This document shows, piece by piece, positions 53,545 through 63,946 of a stretch of 64,000 nucleotides of DNA (position 1 is its first letter; every line of letters begins with the position of its first letter). Under the pieces are notes generated by a model, which searched no databases, was not told the DNA's origin, and saw nothing but the letters and a program-made list of their open reading frames with translations. The position numbers and the translations under genes are program-made. This DNA is from Tenacibaculum adriaticum (GTDB taxonomy: Bacteria; Bacteroidota; Bacteroidia; Flavobacteriales; Flavobacteriaceae): assembly GCF_008124875.1 (NCBI RefSeq), contig NZ_VNIA01000002.1, positions 730,134 to 794,133 on the forward strand, in the 5' to 3' direction.

Positions 53545-53574
53545 TTGACTTTTTAAGTTTAAATTTTATTTTTG
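53545..53574 (+). promoter_or_regulatory. Consensus Bacteroidota promoter of the DUF2795 gene
   Basis: TTG (53545-53547), a 19-base spacer, and TATTTTTG (53567-53574) match the -33/-7 consensus with correct spacing. The ATG follows at 53601. This is the clearest full promoter in the window. Confidence 0.7.
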
Positions 53575-53600
53575 CAAGAAAATTAAAAACAGATAAGGAA

Positions 53601-53822
53601 ATGTATTGGACACTTGAACTAGCATCTTATTTAGCAGACGCACCTTGGCCAGCAACCAAAGACGAGTTAATCGATTACGCAATTCGTACTGGAGCACCAT
53701 TAGAAGTGGTAGAAAATCTTCAAGATATTGAAGACGAAGGAGACTCGTACGATTCTATTATCGAAATTTGGCCCGATTATCCTACGGAAGAGGATTATCT
53801 TTGGAACGAAGACGAATACTAG
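53601..53822 (+). CDS. Small acidic DUF2795 protein
   Basis: The 73-residue protein (MYWTLELASYLADAPWPATKDELIDYAIRTG in the first half) matches the DUF2795 pattern. Its C-terminal half is strongly acidic (DIEDEGDSYDSIIEIWPDYPTEEDYLW). It is monocistronic, with a consensus promoter and its own terminator, and is therefore probably highly expressed. It is highly conserved among Flavobacteria by my recollection; its function is unknown. Confidence 0.88.
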   Translation: MYWTLELASYLADAPWPATKDELIDYAIRTGAPLEVVENLQDIEDEGDSYDSIIEIWPDYPTEEDYLWNEDEY

Positions 53823-53847
53823 AAAAACATCATAAAAAACACAAAAA

Positions 53848-53872
53848 AAGTCTCATTTGAGGCTTTTTTTTT
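53848..53872 (+). terminator. Intrinsic terminator after the DUF2795 gene
   Basis: AAGTCTC pairs with GAGGCTT (one G-T pair) around an ATTT loop (53848-53865) and runs into eight or nine T. Confidence 0.85.
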
Positions 53873-53941
53873 GCTTACTTTTAGGCACTTTAAAACTAAC
53901 GACATACTGATTTACTACATCAGCAATAAACAACATAAAAA

Positions 53942-56900
53942 ATGAGCATTTTAAACTCGGTAATAAAACTTTTTGTAGGAGACAAACAAGAGAAAGATTT
54001 AAAAGTATTACAACCTATAGTTAACAAAGTAAAAGCTTTTGAAACTTCTTTAGCTGGTTTATCTAATGATCAGTTACGTGAAAAAACCGCAGAATTCAAA
54101 ACTAAAATCAGTAATGCTACAAAAGATTTTACTGATAAGATTTCTTTATTAGAAGAAGAAGCTAAAACAGCCGACATAGACCGTCAAGAAGATGTTTATG
54201 CTGAAATTGACCGTTTAAAGGATGAAGCTTATCAAGTATCAGAGCAAGTTTTAGAAACTATCATGGCAGAGGCTTTTGCTGTGATTAAAGAAACTGCTAA
54301 GCGTTTTGCTAACAATTCAGAAATTGAAGTTACTGCTACCTCATTCGATCGTGAATTGTCTGCAACTAAAGAACACATAACCTTAGAAGGCGATAAAGCT
54401 TTTTGGGCAAATTCTTGGGATGCTTCTGGTAAAGAAGTTACTTGGGACATGGTTCATTACGATGTTCAATTAATTGGTGGTTCTGTACTACATCAGGGTA
54501 AAATAGCAGAAATGATGACAGGTGAAGGTAAAACATTAGTTTCTACCCTTCCTGTATATTTAAATGCTTTAACAGGTAATGGAGTTCACGTTGTTACAGT
54601 AAACGATTATTTAGCAAAACGTGACCGTGCGTGGATGGCTCCAATTTTTGAGTTCCATGGATTAAGTACCGATTGTATCGACTTCCATCAACCAAACTCA
54701 GAAGCTCGTAGAAAAGCATATAACGCAGATATCACGTACGGAACCAATAACGAATTTGGTTTTGATTATTTACGTGATAATATGGCTAGCTCTAAATCAG
54801 ATTTGGTACAACGTGCGCCAAACTACGCCATTATTGATGAAGTAGATTCTGTGTTAATTGATGATGCACGTACTCCTTTAATTATTTCTGGACCTGTTCC
54901 TCAAGGAGACCTTCATGAGTTTAATGAGTTAAAACCATTAGTTGCTGATTTAGTTTCATTACAAAGTAAATATTTAGTCGGTGTTTTAGCAGAAGCTAAA
55001 AAATTAATTAAAGAAGGAGATACTAAAGAAGGTGGCTTTTTATTACTAAGAGTTTACCGTGGTTTACCAAAAAATAAAGCGTTAATTAAGTTTTTATCTC
55101 AAGAAGGAGTAAAACAAATTTTGCAAAAAACAGAAAACTACTACATGCAAGACAACAATAAGTTGATGCCAGAAGTAGATGCTGAATTATGGTTTACTAT
55201 TGAAGAAAAAAACAATCAAATTGATTTAACTGATAAAGGAATTTCTCATTTATCAGACGTTACAAAAAACGAAACATTCTTTATTTTACCAGATATTAGC
55301 GTAAAAGTTGGAGAAATTGATCGAAACGAAGCTTCTCCTGAAGAAAAAGCAAATCAAAAAGAAGAACTATACCGAGATTTCAGCGTGAAGAGTGAACGTA
55401 TTCACACCATGAATCAACTTTTAAAAGCTTATACCGTTTTTGAAAAAGATGTTGAATATGTAGTTGTCGACAATAAAGTAATGATTGTTGATGAACAAAC
55501 AGGCCGTATCATGGAAGGGCGTCGTTACTCTGACGGATTACACCAAGCGCTTGAAGCAAAAGAAAATGTAAATATTGAAGATGCTACACAAACTTTTGCA
55601 ACAGTAACCTTACAGAATTACTTTAGAATGTACCGCAAATTATCGGGAATGACAGGTACTGCGATTACTGAAGCTGGAGAATTCTGGGAAATATACAAGT
55701 TAGATGTGGTTGAAATCCCTACTAACAAGCCAATTCAAAGAGATGATAAAGATGATTTAGTTTACAAAACCACGAGAGAAAAATACAATGCCGTTATTGA
55801 AGATGTTGTAAAATTAGTAGAAGCTGGTCGCCCTGTTTTAGTAGGAACAACCTCTGTAGAAATATCAGAATTATTAGGAAGAATGCTACAAATGCGTAAA
55901 ATTCCTCACAACATTCTGAATGCAAAATTACACAAAAGAGAAGCAGATGTAGTTGCAGAAGCTGGTAAACCAGGAGTAGTTACTATTGCAACGAACATGG
56001 CTGGTCGTGGTACCGACATTAAATTATCTGACGAAGTAAAAGCAGCAGGTGGTTTAGCTATTATTGGTACAGAACGTCATGATTCTCGTCGTGTTGACCG
56101 CCAGTTACGTGGACGTGCAGGACGTCAAGGAGATGTTGGTTCTTCACAATTCTATGTAGCATTAGATGATAACTTAATGCGTTTATTTGGTTCTGATAGA
56201 ATTGCCAAAATGATGGATAGAATGGGATTAAAAGAAGGTGAAGTTATTCAGCATTCTATGATTTCAAAATCTATTGAAAGAGCTCAAAAGAAAGTAGAAG
56301 AAAACAACTTTGGTATTCGTAAACGTTTATTAGAATATGATGATATTATGAACGCACAGCGTGAGTTTGTTTACAAGCGTCGTCGTCATGCGCTAGATGG
56401 AAAACGTTTACAAGTTGACATTGCTAACATGATTTATGACACATGTGATTCTATCGTTAGAGAAAACAAACCAACAAAAGATTTTCAGAATTTCGAATTT
56501 GAGTTAATCCGTTTTTCTTCAATGACCTCTCCTGTTTCAGAAGAAGAATTCAACCGTTTATCTGAAAGAGAGTTAGCAGATAAATTATACAAAATAGTTT
56601 CTACTAATTACAAAGAAGATACAGAAAGAAATGCGCATCAAGCATATCCAGTTATTAAAAATGTATATGAAAATGAAGGTGATCGTTATGAGCGTATCGT
56701 GGTTCCTTTTACAGATGGCTCTAAAACATTAAAAGTTGTAACCAACTTAAAAGAAGCATACGAATCGGAAGGTAAATCGCTCGTAAATGATTTTGAAAAG
56801 AACATCACCTTAGCAATTATCGATGAAAACTGGAAGGATCATCTACGTAAAATGGACGAATTAAAACAAACGGTACAAAACGCATCTTATGAACAAAAAG

Positions 56901-57286
56901 ATCCATTATTAGTATACAAGTTTGAAGCGTTTGAATTATTCCAAGGAACCATTGATAAGATTAATAAAGAAGTTTTATCATTCTTATTTAAGGGGAAATT
57001 ACCAACTCAAGATGAATCTCAAATTTCTGAAGCTCATGAACAAAAACGTGAGAAATTAGATTTGCGTAAAGACGAAGTTCAAAACTCAACACAACAAGCT
57101 ATTTCGAATTCTAGACCACAACAAGAGCAAGAGGTTGTAGAAACAATCGTTCGTGAACAACCAAAAATTGGGCGTAATGAAAAAGTAACGATTAAAAACG
57201 TAATGAGTGGAGAAGAAAAAGAACTTAAATACAAACAAGCTATTCCTTTACTAGAAAAAGGAACTTGGGTATTGTACAACAAGTAA
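53942..57286 (+). CDS. secA: Preprotein translocase ATPase SecA
   Basis: SecA drives protein export through SecYEG. The 1114 residues comprise NBD1 with Walker A ([20 protein letters not shown]) and [20 protein letters not shown], a preprotein cross-linking domain enlarged by roughly 75 residues (about 325-400, [17 protein letters not shown]...), NBD2 ([35 protein letters not shown]), and the helical wing and scaffold. The C-terminus ends in KGTWVLYNK, with no Cys-rich zinc motif. It is followed by a strong terminator. Confidence 0.97.
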   Translation: MSILNSVIKLFVGDKQEKDLKVLQPIVNKVKAFETSLAGLSNDQLREKTAEFKTKISNATKDFTDKISLLEEEAKTADIDRQEDVYAEIDRLKDEAYQVSEQVLETIMAEAFAVIKETAKRFANNSEIEVTATSFDRELSATKEHITLEGDKAFWANSWDASGKEVTWDMVHYDVQLIGGSVLHQGKIAEMMTGEGKTLVSTLPVYLNALTGNGVHVVTVNDYLAKRDRAWMAPIFEFHGLSTDCIDFHQPNSEARRKAYNADITYGTNNEFGFDYLRDNMASSKSDLVQRAPNYAIIDEVDSVLIDDARTPLIISGPVPQGDLHEFNELKPLVADLVSLQSKYLVGVLAEAKKLIKEGDTKEGGFLLLRVYRGLPKNKALIKFLSQEGVKQILQKTENYYMQDNNKLMPEVDAELWFTIEEKNNQIDLTDKGISHLSDVTKNETFFILPDISVKVGEIDRNEASPEEKANQKEELYRDFSVKSERIHTMNQLLKAYTVFEKDVEYVVVDNKVMIVDEQTGRIMEGRRYSDGLHQALEAKENVNIEDATQTFATVTLQNYFRMYRKLSGMTGTAITEAGEFWEIYKLDVVEIPTNKPIQRDDKDDLVYKTTREKYNAVIEDVVKLVEAGRPVLVGTTSVEISELLGRMLQMRKIPHNILNAKLHKREADVVAEAGKPGVVTIATNMAGRGTDIKLSDEVKAAGGLAIIGTERHDSRRVDRQLRGRAGRQGDVGSSQFYVALDDNLMRLFGSDRIAKMMDRMGLKEGEVIQHSMISKSIERAQKKVEENNFGIRKRLLEYDDIMNAQREFVYKRRRHALDGKRLQVDIANMIYDTCDSIVRENKPTKDFQNFEFELIRFSSMTSPVSEEEFNRLSERELADKLYKIVSTNYKEDTERNAHQAYPVIKNVYENEGDRYERIVVPFTDGSKTLKVVTNLKEAYESEGKSLVNDFEKNITLAIIDENWKDHLRKMDELKQTVQNASYEQKDPLLVYKFEAFELFQGTIDKINKEVLSFLFKGKLPTQDESQISEAHEQKREKLDLRKDEVQNSTQQAISNSRPQQEQEVVETIVREQPKIGRNEKVTIKNVMSGEEKELKYKQAIPLLEKGTWVLYNK

Positions 57287-57304
57287 TTTTTTAAAATATA
57301 TTTT

Positions 57305-57337
57305 AAAACCGTTCGGAAATTCCGAACGGTTTTTATT
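57305..57337 (+). terminator. Intrinsic terminator after secA
   Basis: AAAACCGTTCGGAA (57305-57318) and TTCCGAACGGTTTT (57320-57333) form a long stem followed by a T-rich run. The G+C-rich core is CCGTTCGGAA. It could work in both directions. Confidence 0.9.
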
Positions 57338-57539
57338 TACATAAATTTTACAATCTTTTCATTAAAAAAACAATCTATTAACAATCTGTTAATTAGAATT
57401 TTACCATTTCAACAAGCTTTTCATTTAATTTTATATAAATCAAAACTATAAAACATAAAAGCAACTACGTTTTATATCATTGCTAAAACTCTCATTAAAG
57501 TCAACTCTTTAATCGAGATACTAACTTTAAAACTTAACG

Positions 57540-58418
57540 ATGAAAAAAATAAAAAAACGTAAACTAGATATTGCGGTAATTTCTGATGTACACTTAGGAA
57601 CTTTTGGTTGTAGAGCTACCGAGCTTCATAACTATTTAAAAACCATCAACCCAAAGACTTTAATCCTAAACGGTGATATTATTGATATCTGGCAGTTTAA
57701 TAAGCGTTATTTTCCAAAGCCACATATGAAAGTAATAAAAGCATTAATGTCTTTTATTACTTCTGGTACAAAAGTATATTATATCACAGGAAATCACGAT
57801 GAAATGCTACGTCGTTTTAAAGACTTTAGCCTTGGTAGTTTTGAAATTGTAAACAAAGTAGTGCTAGATATTGACGGAAAGAAAGGGTGGTTTTTTCATG
57901 GTGATGTTTTTGATGTTACTATGCAACATTCTAAATGGTTAGCAAAATTAGGTGGTATTGGTTATGACACTTTAATTATGATAAATACAGCTGTTAATTG
58001 GATTAGTGAACAATTCGGTTACGGTAGACTTTCTTTCAGTAAAAAGATAAAAAACGGCGTTAAAAGTGCTGTTAAGTTTATTAATAATTTTGAAACAACT
58101 GCTTCCGACATTGCTATTTCAGAAGGTTATGACTATGTGGTTTGCGGACACATTCATCAACCAGAAATGAGAGTAATTCAAAATGAGGAAGGAGAAACAA
58201 TTTATATGAATTCTGGAGATTGGATTGAAAACTTAACTGCCCTTGAATACAATAATAAGGAATGGAAATTGTACGAATATGAAAAAGATGAATTAGCAAA
58301 TAAAACCCCTAATAACATTGAAATAAATGATTTAGAATTCGTGCAAGGAGAACAATCAAACAGTCAATTGTTTGAAGAATTATTAATCGAGTTTAATATT
58401 AAAAAATTTTCAAAATAA
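57540..58418 (+). CDS. LpxH-like calcineurin-family phosphoesterase
   Basis: The 292-residue metallophosphoesterase has the two-metal motifs in order: Asp-x-His in AVISDVHLG, GDIIDIWQF, GNHDEMLRRF, His in FFHGDVFD, and GHIHQPEM. It resembles UDP-2,3-diacylglucosamine pyrophosphatase LpxH and its membrane-associated relatives. It is longer than classical LpxH (about 240), and the following gene is a glycosyltransferase. Its exact lipid or nucleotide substrate is therefore not certain. TAACTTTA (57522-57529) is a one-mismatch -7 box just before the start. Confidence 0.88.
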   Translation: MKKIKKRKLDIAVISDVHLGTFGCRATELHNYLKTINPKTLILNGDIIDIWQFNKRYFPKPHMKVIKALMSFITSGTKVYYITGNHDEMLRRFKDFSLGSFEIVNKVVLDIDGKKGWFFHGDVFDVTMQHSKWLAKLGGIGYDTLIMINTAVNWISEQFGYGRLSFSKKIKNGVKSAVKFINNFETTASDIAISEGYDYVVCGHIHQPEMRVIQNEEGETIYMNSGDWIENLTALEYNNKEWKLYEYEKDELANKTPNNIEINDLEFVQGEQSNSQLFEELLIEFNIKKFSK

Positions 58419-58421
58419 ATT

Positions 58422-59441
58422 ATGATGAAGATTTTATACGCTATACAAGGTACAGGAAATGGGCATGCAAGTAGAGCATTAGAAATTGTTCCTCATTTAC
58501 AAACTAGAGCACAAGTAGACGTTTTAATAAGTGGATATCAATGTGAATTACAATTTCCTTTTGAAATAAAATACAAACTCTATGGATTAAGTTTTATTTT
58601 TGGAAAAAGAGGCGGAATCGATTTATGGCAAACCTATAAAAAGACTAAAATCCGTAATCTTTGGAAAGAAATTAAATCACTTCCTGTTCAAGACTATGAT
58701 TTGATTATTAATGATTTTGAACCTGTTTCTGCTTGGGCTTGTAAGTTAAGAAACGTTCCTATTATTTCATTAAGTCATCAAAATGCTGTACTTGATGACA
58801 ATGCCCCCAAGTACGGAGCTTTCAGACTAGAGCGATTAATATTAAAATATTATTCCCCTGCAAAACACAAATTTGGTTTCCATTTTAAAACCTATAGCTC
58901 TGCTACATTCTTACCTATAATTCGGAAGGATATTCGCTATAGAAATATCACAAAAAAAGGGCATTACACAGTTTATTTACCAGCTTATAGTAATAAAAAG
59001 ATTATTAAGGTTTTATCAAATTTTAAAAATATTAAATGGCACGTATTCTCTAAAAATTCTGATAAAATAGAATTGAAAAATAATATTATCATCCAACCTA
59101 TTAATGGAGATGAATTTATGAAAAGCATTGCTTCTGCTAACGGCATTTTATGCGGTGCTGGCTTTGAAACCCCTGCCGAAGCATTGTATTTACGTAAAAA
59201 ACTGATGGTAATCCCCATGAAGAATCAGTACGAACAACAATGCAATGCTTTAGCTTTACAAGAAATGGGAATCCCCGTAATAAAAAATTTAGGAAAAAAG
59301 CAAATAATAAAAATAGCAAATTGGATTAAGTCTGATAAAATTCCTGAAGTTCATTACCCTGATGTTACTCAAGATATTTTAGACGCTATTATTTTACCCT
59401 ATTACAACAAAACTATTTTACCACAAATTACCATTGAATAG
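58422..59441 (+). CDS. GT28-like glycosyltransferase (MJ1255/VC2487 family)
   Basis: A 339-residue GT-B protein with the N-terminal AIQGTGNGHASRALEIVPHL (the GxGHxxR pattern of MurG-like enzymes), LIINDFEPVSAWACKL, and the C-terminal nucleotide-sugar site ANGILCGAGFETPAEALYLRKKLMVIPMKNQYEQQCNALAL. It probably adds a sugar to a lipid or wall precursor. It is coupled to the LpxH-like gene (3 bases apart). The last 14 bases overlap the end of the convergent ung. Confidence 0.88.
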   Translation: MMKILYAIQGTGNGHASRALEIVPHLQTRAQVDVLISGYQCELQFPFEIKYKLYGLSFIFGKRGGIDLWQTYKKTKIRNLWKEIKSLPVQDYDLIINDFEPVSAWACKLRNVPIISLSHQNAVLDDNAPKYGAFRLERLILKYYSPAKHKFGFHFKTYSSATFLPIIRKDIRYRNITKKGHYTVYLPAYSNKKIIKVLSNFKNIKWHVFSKNSDKIELKNNIIIQPINGDEFMKSIASANGILCGAGFETPAEALYLRKKLMVIPMKNQYEQQCNALALQEMGIPVIKNLGKKQIIKIANWIKSDKIPEVHYPDVTQDILDAIILPYYNKTILPQITIE

Positions 59442-60093
59442 TTGGTAATCCATCTTTTTGAAGAAACTCATTGGTCTTAGAAAAATGCTTATTTCCAAAC
59501 CAATATCCTCTATTTGCACTTAAAGGTGATGGATGTCCTGACGTTAGTATATGATGCTTATTCTTATTAATCTTTGCTCCTTTTTTCTTTGCGTAACCAC
59601 CCCAAAGTAAAAACACTACATTTTCTTTTTCTTCGGAAATCTTGCTAATAACTGCATCTGTAAATTGCTCCCATCCTTTTTTCTGATGACTTCCCGCCTC
59701 TCCTGCTCTAACTGTTAAAGTAGCATTTAACAATAAAACTCCTTGTTTAGCCCAACGAGACAAATCTCCCGAAACTGGATATGGAATATTTACATCCGTT
59801 TCAATCTCTTTAAAAATATTAATTAAAGAAGGAGGGTGTTTAATTCCTTCATGTACAGAAAAACACAATCCGTTAGCTTGCCCTACTCCATGATAGGGAT
59901 CCTGACCAATAATTACCACTTTTACATCCTCGAAAGAACAAAAATCAAAAGCTGAAAAAATATTATCTCCTTTCGGAAAACAGGTATGATTTTGATACTC
60001 TGTTTTTACAAAATCAATCAAGTTTTTAAAATAATCTTTCTCAAATTCTTCTTGTAAAATATGTTTCCAACTTTCGGCAATATTTACTTGCAT
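59428..60093 (-). CDS. ung: Uracil-DNA glycosylase, family 1
   Basis: Ung removes uracil from DNA. The 221 residues have the water-activating loop VVIIGQDPYHGVGQANGLCFSV (Asp65, His68) and the leucine/His loop HPSPLSANRGYWFGNKHF. WGGYAKKKG and LLLNATLTVRAGEAGSHQKKGWE are also typical. The length is normal. It is convergent with the glycosyltransferase gene and divergent from mutS2. Confidence 0.97.
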   Translation of the reverse strand: MQVNIAESWKHILQEEFEKDYFKNLIDFVKTEYQNHTCFPKGDNIFSAFDFCSFEDVKVVIIGQDPYHGVGQANGLCFSVHEGIKHPPSLINIFKEIETDVNIPYPVSGDLSRWAKQGVLLLNATLTVRAGEAGSHQKKGWEQFTDAVISKISEEKENVVFLLWGGYAKKKGAKINKNKHHILTSGHPSPLSANRGYWFGNKHFSKTNEFLQKDGLPTIQW

Positions 60094-60100
60094 TATTTCT

Positions 60101-60108
60101 TATTTTTG
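60101..60108 (+). promoter_or_regulatory. -7 box of mutS2
   Basis: TATTTTTG is a perfect -7 box. It overlaps an in-frame GTG at 60108, which is therefore not a plausible start, and lies 20 bases before the TTG at 60129. Confidence 0.55.
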
Positions 60109-60128
60109 TGGCTCTCAAAAATAGGAAT

Positions 60129-62336
60129 TTGAAAACAAACATCTCAGAAAAAACATTACAAGATTTAGAATTCACAACGGTTTTAGAGCAAGTTGCAGCA
60201 TTTTGTATTTCTGATTTAGGAAAAGAAAAAACAGCACAAATTATACCTATTCAAACAAAAGAAGAATTATTCTTTGAATTGAATTTAGTCAACGAATATT
60301 TGGGTTCTTATCAAAATGAAAACCGAATTCCAAATCACGGATTTGATGATATTGCCGAAGCAATTAAGCGTTTGGCTATTGAAAATAGTTACCTCGATAC
60401 CGAAACGTTTTTAAAGGTTGCCTCAGTAACAGAAACAGTTAATGAGCTTAAAAAATTTCTCAATAAATTTAATGACTATTACCCTACGCTGTTCAAATTA
60501 AGTGATGAAATTGAGTATACCTCCTTTGTTTCAGATGCTATTAATAAAATAATAACATCTTACGGTAGCGTTGCTGATAACGCATCACCAATTTTAAAGC
60601 AGATTAGAAAAGATATTAATAATGTTCGCGGAAAAATATCTGAAAGCTTTTCACACGCTTTAAGCAAAAGTATTGCCAGCGGATATTTAGATGATATTAA
60701 AGAAACCATTATAGACAACCAGCGGGTTTTAGCAGTTACTGCAATGCACCGTCGTAAAGTAAAGGGAAGTTTATTAGGTTCTTCAAAATCTGGTAGTATT
60801 GTTTATATAGCACCTCAAGCCACACTTACTTACAGTAGAGAATTACAAAATTTACTATACGAAGAAAAACAAGAAATCGTAAAAATTTTGCGTGCATTGG
60901 CAGAAGAAATTCGTCCGTTTGTGCCTTTGTTAGAAGAATACATCGTTTTTTTAACACACTTAGACGTAGTGGCTGCAAAAGCAAAATATGCTCGAGAAAT
61001 TAATGCGTTGCTTCCGAAGATATCTAAGGAAAAGAAAATCTTTTTAAGAGATGCTTTTCATCCTATTTTATGGAGGAAAAATCATCAACAAAACATCAAA
61101 ACGTTTCCGCAGACACTTGAACTAAATGAAAAACAGCAAATTATTGTTATTTCTGGACCCAATGCTGGTGGAAAAAGTATCACACTAAAAACTATTGGTT
61201 TATTGCAAGTAATGTTACAAAGCGGATTATTAATTCCTGTACACGAACGCAGTGAAACTTCTATTTTTAATACGATTTTAACGGATATCGGAGACAACCA
61301 ATCTATTGAAAATCAACTAAGTACCTATAGTTACCGATTAAAAAATATGCGTTACTTTTTACGTAAATGTAATCACAATACCTTGTTTTTAATAGATGAA
61401 TTTGGTACAGGTTCTGACCCTGAATTAGGTGGAGCTTTAGCCGAAATTTTTTTAGAAGAATTCTACGAGAAAAAAGCTTTTGGAATCATTACTACACACT
61501 ATGCTAACTTAAAAGTGTTAGCTAATGAGTTAGAAAATGTAACCAATGCTAACATGCAATTTGATGAACGTACTCTAGAACCCTTATACAAACTGTTTAT
61601 TGGGCAAGCCGGAAGTTCTTTTACCTTTGAAGTTGCTCAGAAAAACGGAATTCCCTTTAGCTTAATAAACCGTGCTAAAAAACGTGTTGAAACTGAAAAA
61701 GTACGTTTAGATAAAACGATTTCTAAACTACAAAAAGAGAGAAATCGTTTACAAAAAACTTCTGATGATCTTGACAATCAAAAATCTAAAGGAAAAGAAC
61801 ATATTGAAAGCTTACAAGAAAAAGAACAAAAGATTCGTGAGAAATTAGAAGGTTTTCAGGAATTATACGACAATAACAAGCGCATGTTAACTTTAGGTAG
61901 AAAGATTAACGAATTATTAAATAAATACTTTCAAACCAATAATAAAAAAGAACTTACTGCCGATTTTTTTAAGTGGGTTACAGCCGAAAAAACGAAGTTT
62001 ATAAAAAAGAACCCTCCAATTAAGAAAACCAAAACTGAGAAAAAACTAGACATCGTAACTGCTCAAAAACAAAAAGCTGCTATTAAAAAAGTAGAACAAG
62101 AAGTTTTACAAAAAGTAGTAAAAGTTCGTGAAGAAAAGAAAATTGAAGCCGCTAAGGTTGCAAAAGCAAAAGCTGAATATGTGTTTAAAGTTGGAGATCG
62201 TGTTCGATTGATTGATGGTAACTCGGTGGGAAGCATTGATAAAATTGAAAAGAAAAACGTCTTTATAAACTACGGAATGTTTACCACAAAAGCTTCTATA
62301 GAAAAATTAGAATTGGTAGAAAGGGCTAAGAAATAA
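60129..62336 (+). CDS. mutS2: MutS2-family ATPase without Smr domain
   Basis: MutS2 acts on branched or recombination intermediates or on stalled ribosomes, depending on the species. The 735-residue protein has the clamp and core (SISEKTLQDLEF-like start, LDTETFLKVASVTETVNELKKFL), the ATPase with Walker A SGPNAGGKSITLKTIG and Walker B LIDEFGTGSDPELGGALAE, THYANLKVLAN, and a coiled coil (about 510-590). It ends in a KOW-like segment (VGDRVRLIDGNSVGSIDKI). The C-terminal Smr nuclease of Bacillus-type MutS2 is absent. TTG at 60129 is the likely start. Confidence 0.93.
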   Translation: MKTNISEKTLQDLEFTTVLEQVAAFCISDLGKEKTAQIIPIQTKEELFFELNLVNEYLGSYQNENRIPNHGFDDIAEAIKRLAIENSYLDTETFLKVASVTETVNELKKFLNKFNDYYPTLFKLSDEIEYTSFVSDAINKIITSYGSVADNASPILKQIRKDINNVRGKISESFSHALSKSIASGYLDDIKETIIDNQRVLAVTAMHRRKVKGSLLGSSKSGSIVYIAPQATLTYSRELQNLLYEEKQEIVKILRALAEEIRPFVPLLEEYIVFLTHLDVVAAKAKYAREINALLPKISKEKKIFLRDAFHPILWRKNHQQNIKTFPQTLELNEKQQIIVISGPNAGGKSITLKTIGLLQVMLQSGLLIPVHERSETSIFNTILTDIGDNQSIENQLSTYSYRLKNMRYFLRKCNHNTLFLIDEFGTGSDPELGGALAEIFLEEFYEKKAFGIITTHYANLKVLANELENVTNANMQFDERTLEPLYKLFIGQAGSSFTFEVAQKNGIPFSLINRAKKRVETEKVRLDKTISKLQKERNRLQKTSDDLDNQKSKGKEHIESLQEKEQKIREKLEGFQELYDNNKRMLTLGRKINELLNKYFQTNNKKELTADFFKWVTAEKTKFIKKNPPIKKTKTEKKLDIVTAQKQKAAIKKVEQEVLQKVVKVREEKKIEAAKVAKAKAEYVFKVGDRVRLIDGNSVGSIDKIEKKNVFINYGMFTTKASIEKLELVERAKK

Positions 62337-62382
62337 ATTTAGTTTGATTCTAAAAGTATTTTCTAATAACTTCGCTATCGGT

Positions 62383-62413
62383 GAATATCCACAATTAAAA
62401 CAGATGGATATTC
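62383..62413. repeat. 9-base inverted repeat after mutS2
   Basis: GAATATCCA (62383-62391) and TGGATATTC (62405-62413) pair around a 13-base loop, 46 bases after the mutS2 stop. It has no T tract, so it is a poor terminator candidate. A smaller repeat TAGTCT-TT-AGACTA (62466-62479) lies 20 bases before the next gene and might be a regulator site. Confidence 0.4.
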
Positions 62414-62498
62414 CTTTCACACGTTGTAGCCAATTAAACAAAACTGTAACAATTTTAAAATTATTTAGTCTTTAGACTATAAACTTAATTTTAAAAAT

Positions 62499-63896
62499 AT
62501 GAACAGATACATTACTCTCATCCTTTCTTTATTATTTTTTGGATTTATCAACGCGCAAAAACAAATACCTCAATCTTTTTTGAAAAAAAATAAAACTATT
62601 GATTCGCTTATGCAGATTAGTTATGATAGAGGAATTTTTAATGGCAATGTATTAGTTACAAGAAATGATTCTCTTGTATATCAAAAATCATTTGGATATT
62701 CAGATGGTACAGGAAAAACAAAACTGACAAAAGAATCTATTTTTTGTCCTGGTTCAATTGCGAAAGAATTTGTTGCTGTATCGATTATGATGCTAGTTGA
62801 GAAAGGCGATTTAAGTTTAGATGACAAACTTTCACAATTCGATTTAGGTCTACCTTCTTGGTCTGAAAAAGTTACTATTAAACACATTTTGAATTATGTA
62901 GGTGGAATACCTAAAATTAAATGGGAAACTGTAAAAAACGAGCAAGAGATTTTAGAAGATTTACAAAACTTGCCAAACTTATTGTTTGAACCTGGTACAG
63001 ATTTTCATTATAATACAAACAGTATTTTTCTTCAGAAACGCGTAATCGAATCGGTTACTAAAAAACCATTCACAGAATTTGTAACAGAAAATATAATAAA
63101 ACCGTTAAAAATGACCGATGCGGTATTCGATCCAGATTTTGACTACCCTAATAGATCTAGAAGCTTTGATATCTATAAACAAAATGCACTTGAATTTTAT
63201 GCAAGTAAAGGCTGGTTATGGACAACTATAGACGATTTGAATAAATGGATTACGGCTTTACGACAAGACAAATTGATTTCAAGAGCATCCTTAATATCAC
63301 TTCTAAAAAATCAATACTTTGAAAATGAAGGTACAATTCTTGGAGGTTCTGACAATAACTTTAAAACTCACGAACATGGCGGACAATCCTATCAATTTGA
63401 ATCAATTTTTATTAGTGAATTTGGAAATGAGATTAGTATTATATTAATGTCAAATCATAAAAACCAAACATTTAAAATAGTTAAATCTATACATAATATT
63501 ATTAAAGACAGACCATTTAATTTACCTAAGAAATCAATTTACAGAGAAATAAGACAAAAGTGCTTAGAAGATATTAATCAAGGTATTTCATATTATAATG
63601 CTTTAAAGAGAACTGATTACGACATTTATGGTTTCGATAATCCAAACGAACTTAACAGTCTTGGATATGATTTATTAGCTTTAAAAAAGTTCAAAGAAAG
63701 TATAACTATATTTAAGTTAGCCATTTCTGAATTTCCAAACGACGCTAACTTATATGATAGTCTTGCAGAAGCTTACTACACTAATAAGCAGTACGATTTA
63801 TCAGAATTAAATTATAGAAAATCACTAGAAATGAACCCTAAAAACACTAATGCTGAAGCTATGATTAAGAAGATTGAAAACAAACATAAAAAGTAA
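62499..63896 (+). CDS. Exported serine hydrolase (class C beta-lactamase fold) with C-terminal TPRs
   Basis: A signal peptide (MNRYITLILSLLFFGFINAQ) precedes a beta-lactamase/DD-peptidase fold with the nucleophile motif Ser86-Ile-Ala-Lys89 (CPGSIAKEFVAVS), a Tyr171 region (FHYNTNSIFLQKRV) standing for the Tyr-x-Asn motif, and the HGGQSY triad loop. Two TPR motifs follow (about residues 395-460, FKESITIFKLAISEFPNDANLYDSLAEAYY, LNYRKSLEMNPKNTNA), in 465 residues. The substrate is unknown; peptidase or esterase activity is as likely as lactam hydrolysis. Confidence 0.9.
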   Translation: MNRYITLILSLLFFGFINAQKQIPQSFLKKNKTIDSLMQISYDRGIFNGNVLVTRNDSLVYQKSFGYSDGTGKTKLTKESIFCPGSIAKEFVAVSIMMLVEKGDLSLDDKLSQFDLGLPSWSEKVTIKHILNYVGGIPKIKWETVKNEQEILEDLQNLPNLLFEPGTDFHYNTNSIFLQKRVIESVTKKPFTEFVTENIIKPLKMTDAVFDPDFDYPNRSRSFDIYKQNALEFYASKGWLWTTIDDLNKWITALRQDKLISRASLISLLKNQYFENEGTILGGSDNNFKTHEHGGQSYQFESIFISEFGNEISIILMSNHKNQTFKIVKSIHNIIKDRPFNLPKKSIYREIRQKCLEDINQGISYYNALKRTDYDIYGFDNPNELNSLGYDLLALKKFKESITIFKLAISEFPNDANLYDSLAEAYYTNKQYDLSELNYRKSLEMNPKNTNAEAMIKKIENKHKK

Positions 63897-63946
63897 CTGG
63901 CTACAACAAAGAACTGAGGTAAAAAACAAGTAAATTTTACACTTTT

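Noticed and set aside
62499..63896. Antibiotic-resistance beta-lactamase
   Set aside because: The SxxK and HGG motifs fit the broad serine hydrolase family, but the Tyr-x-Asn motif is altered and the protein carries TPRs. A resistance role is not supported.
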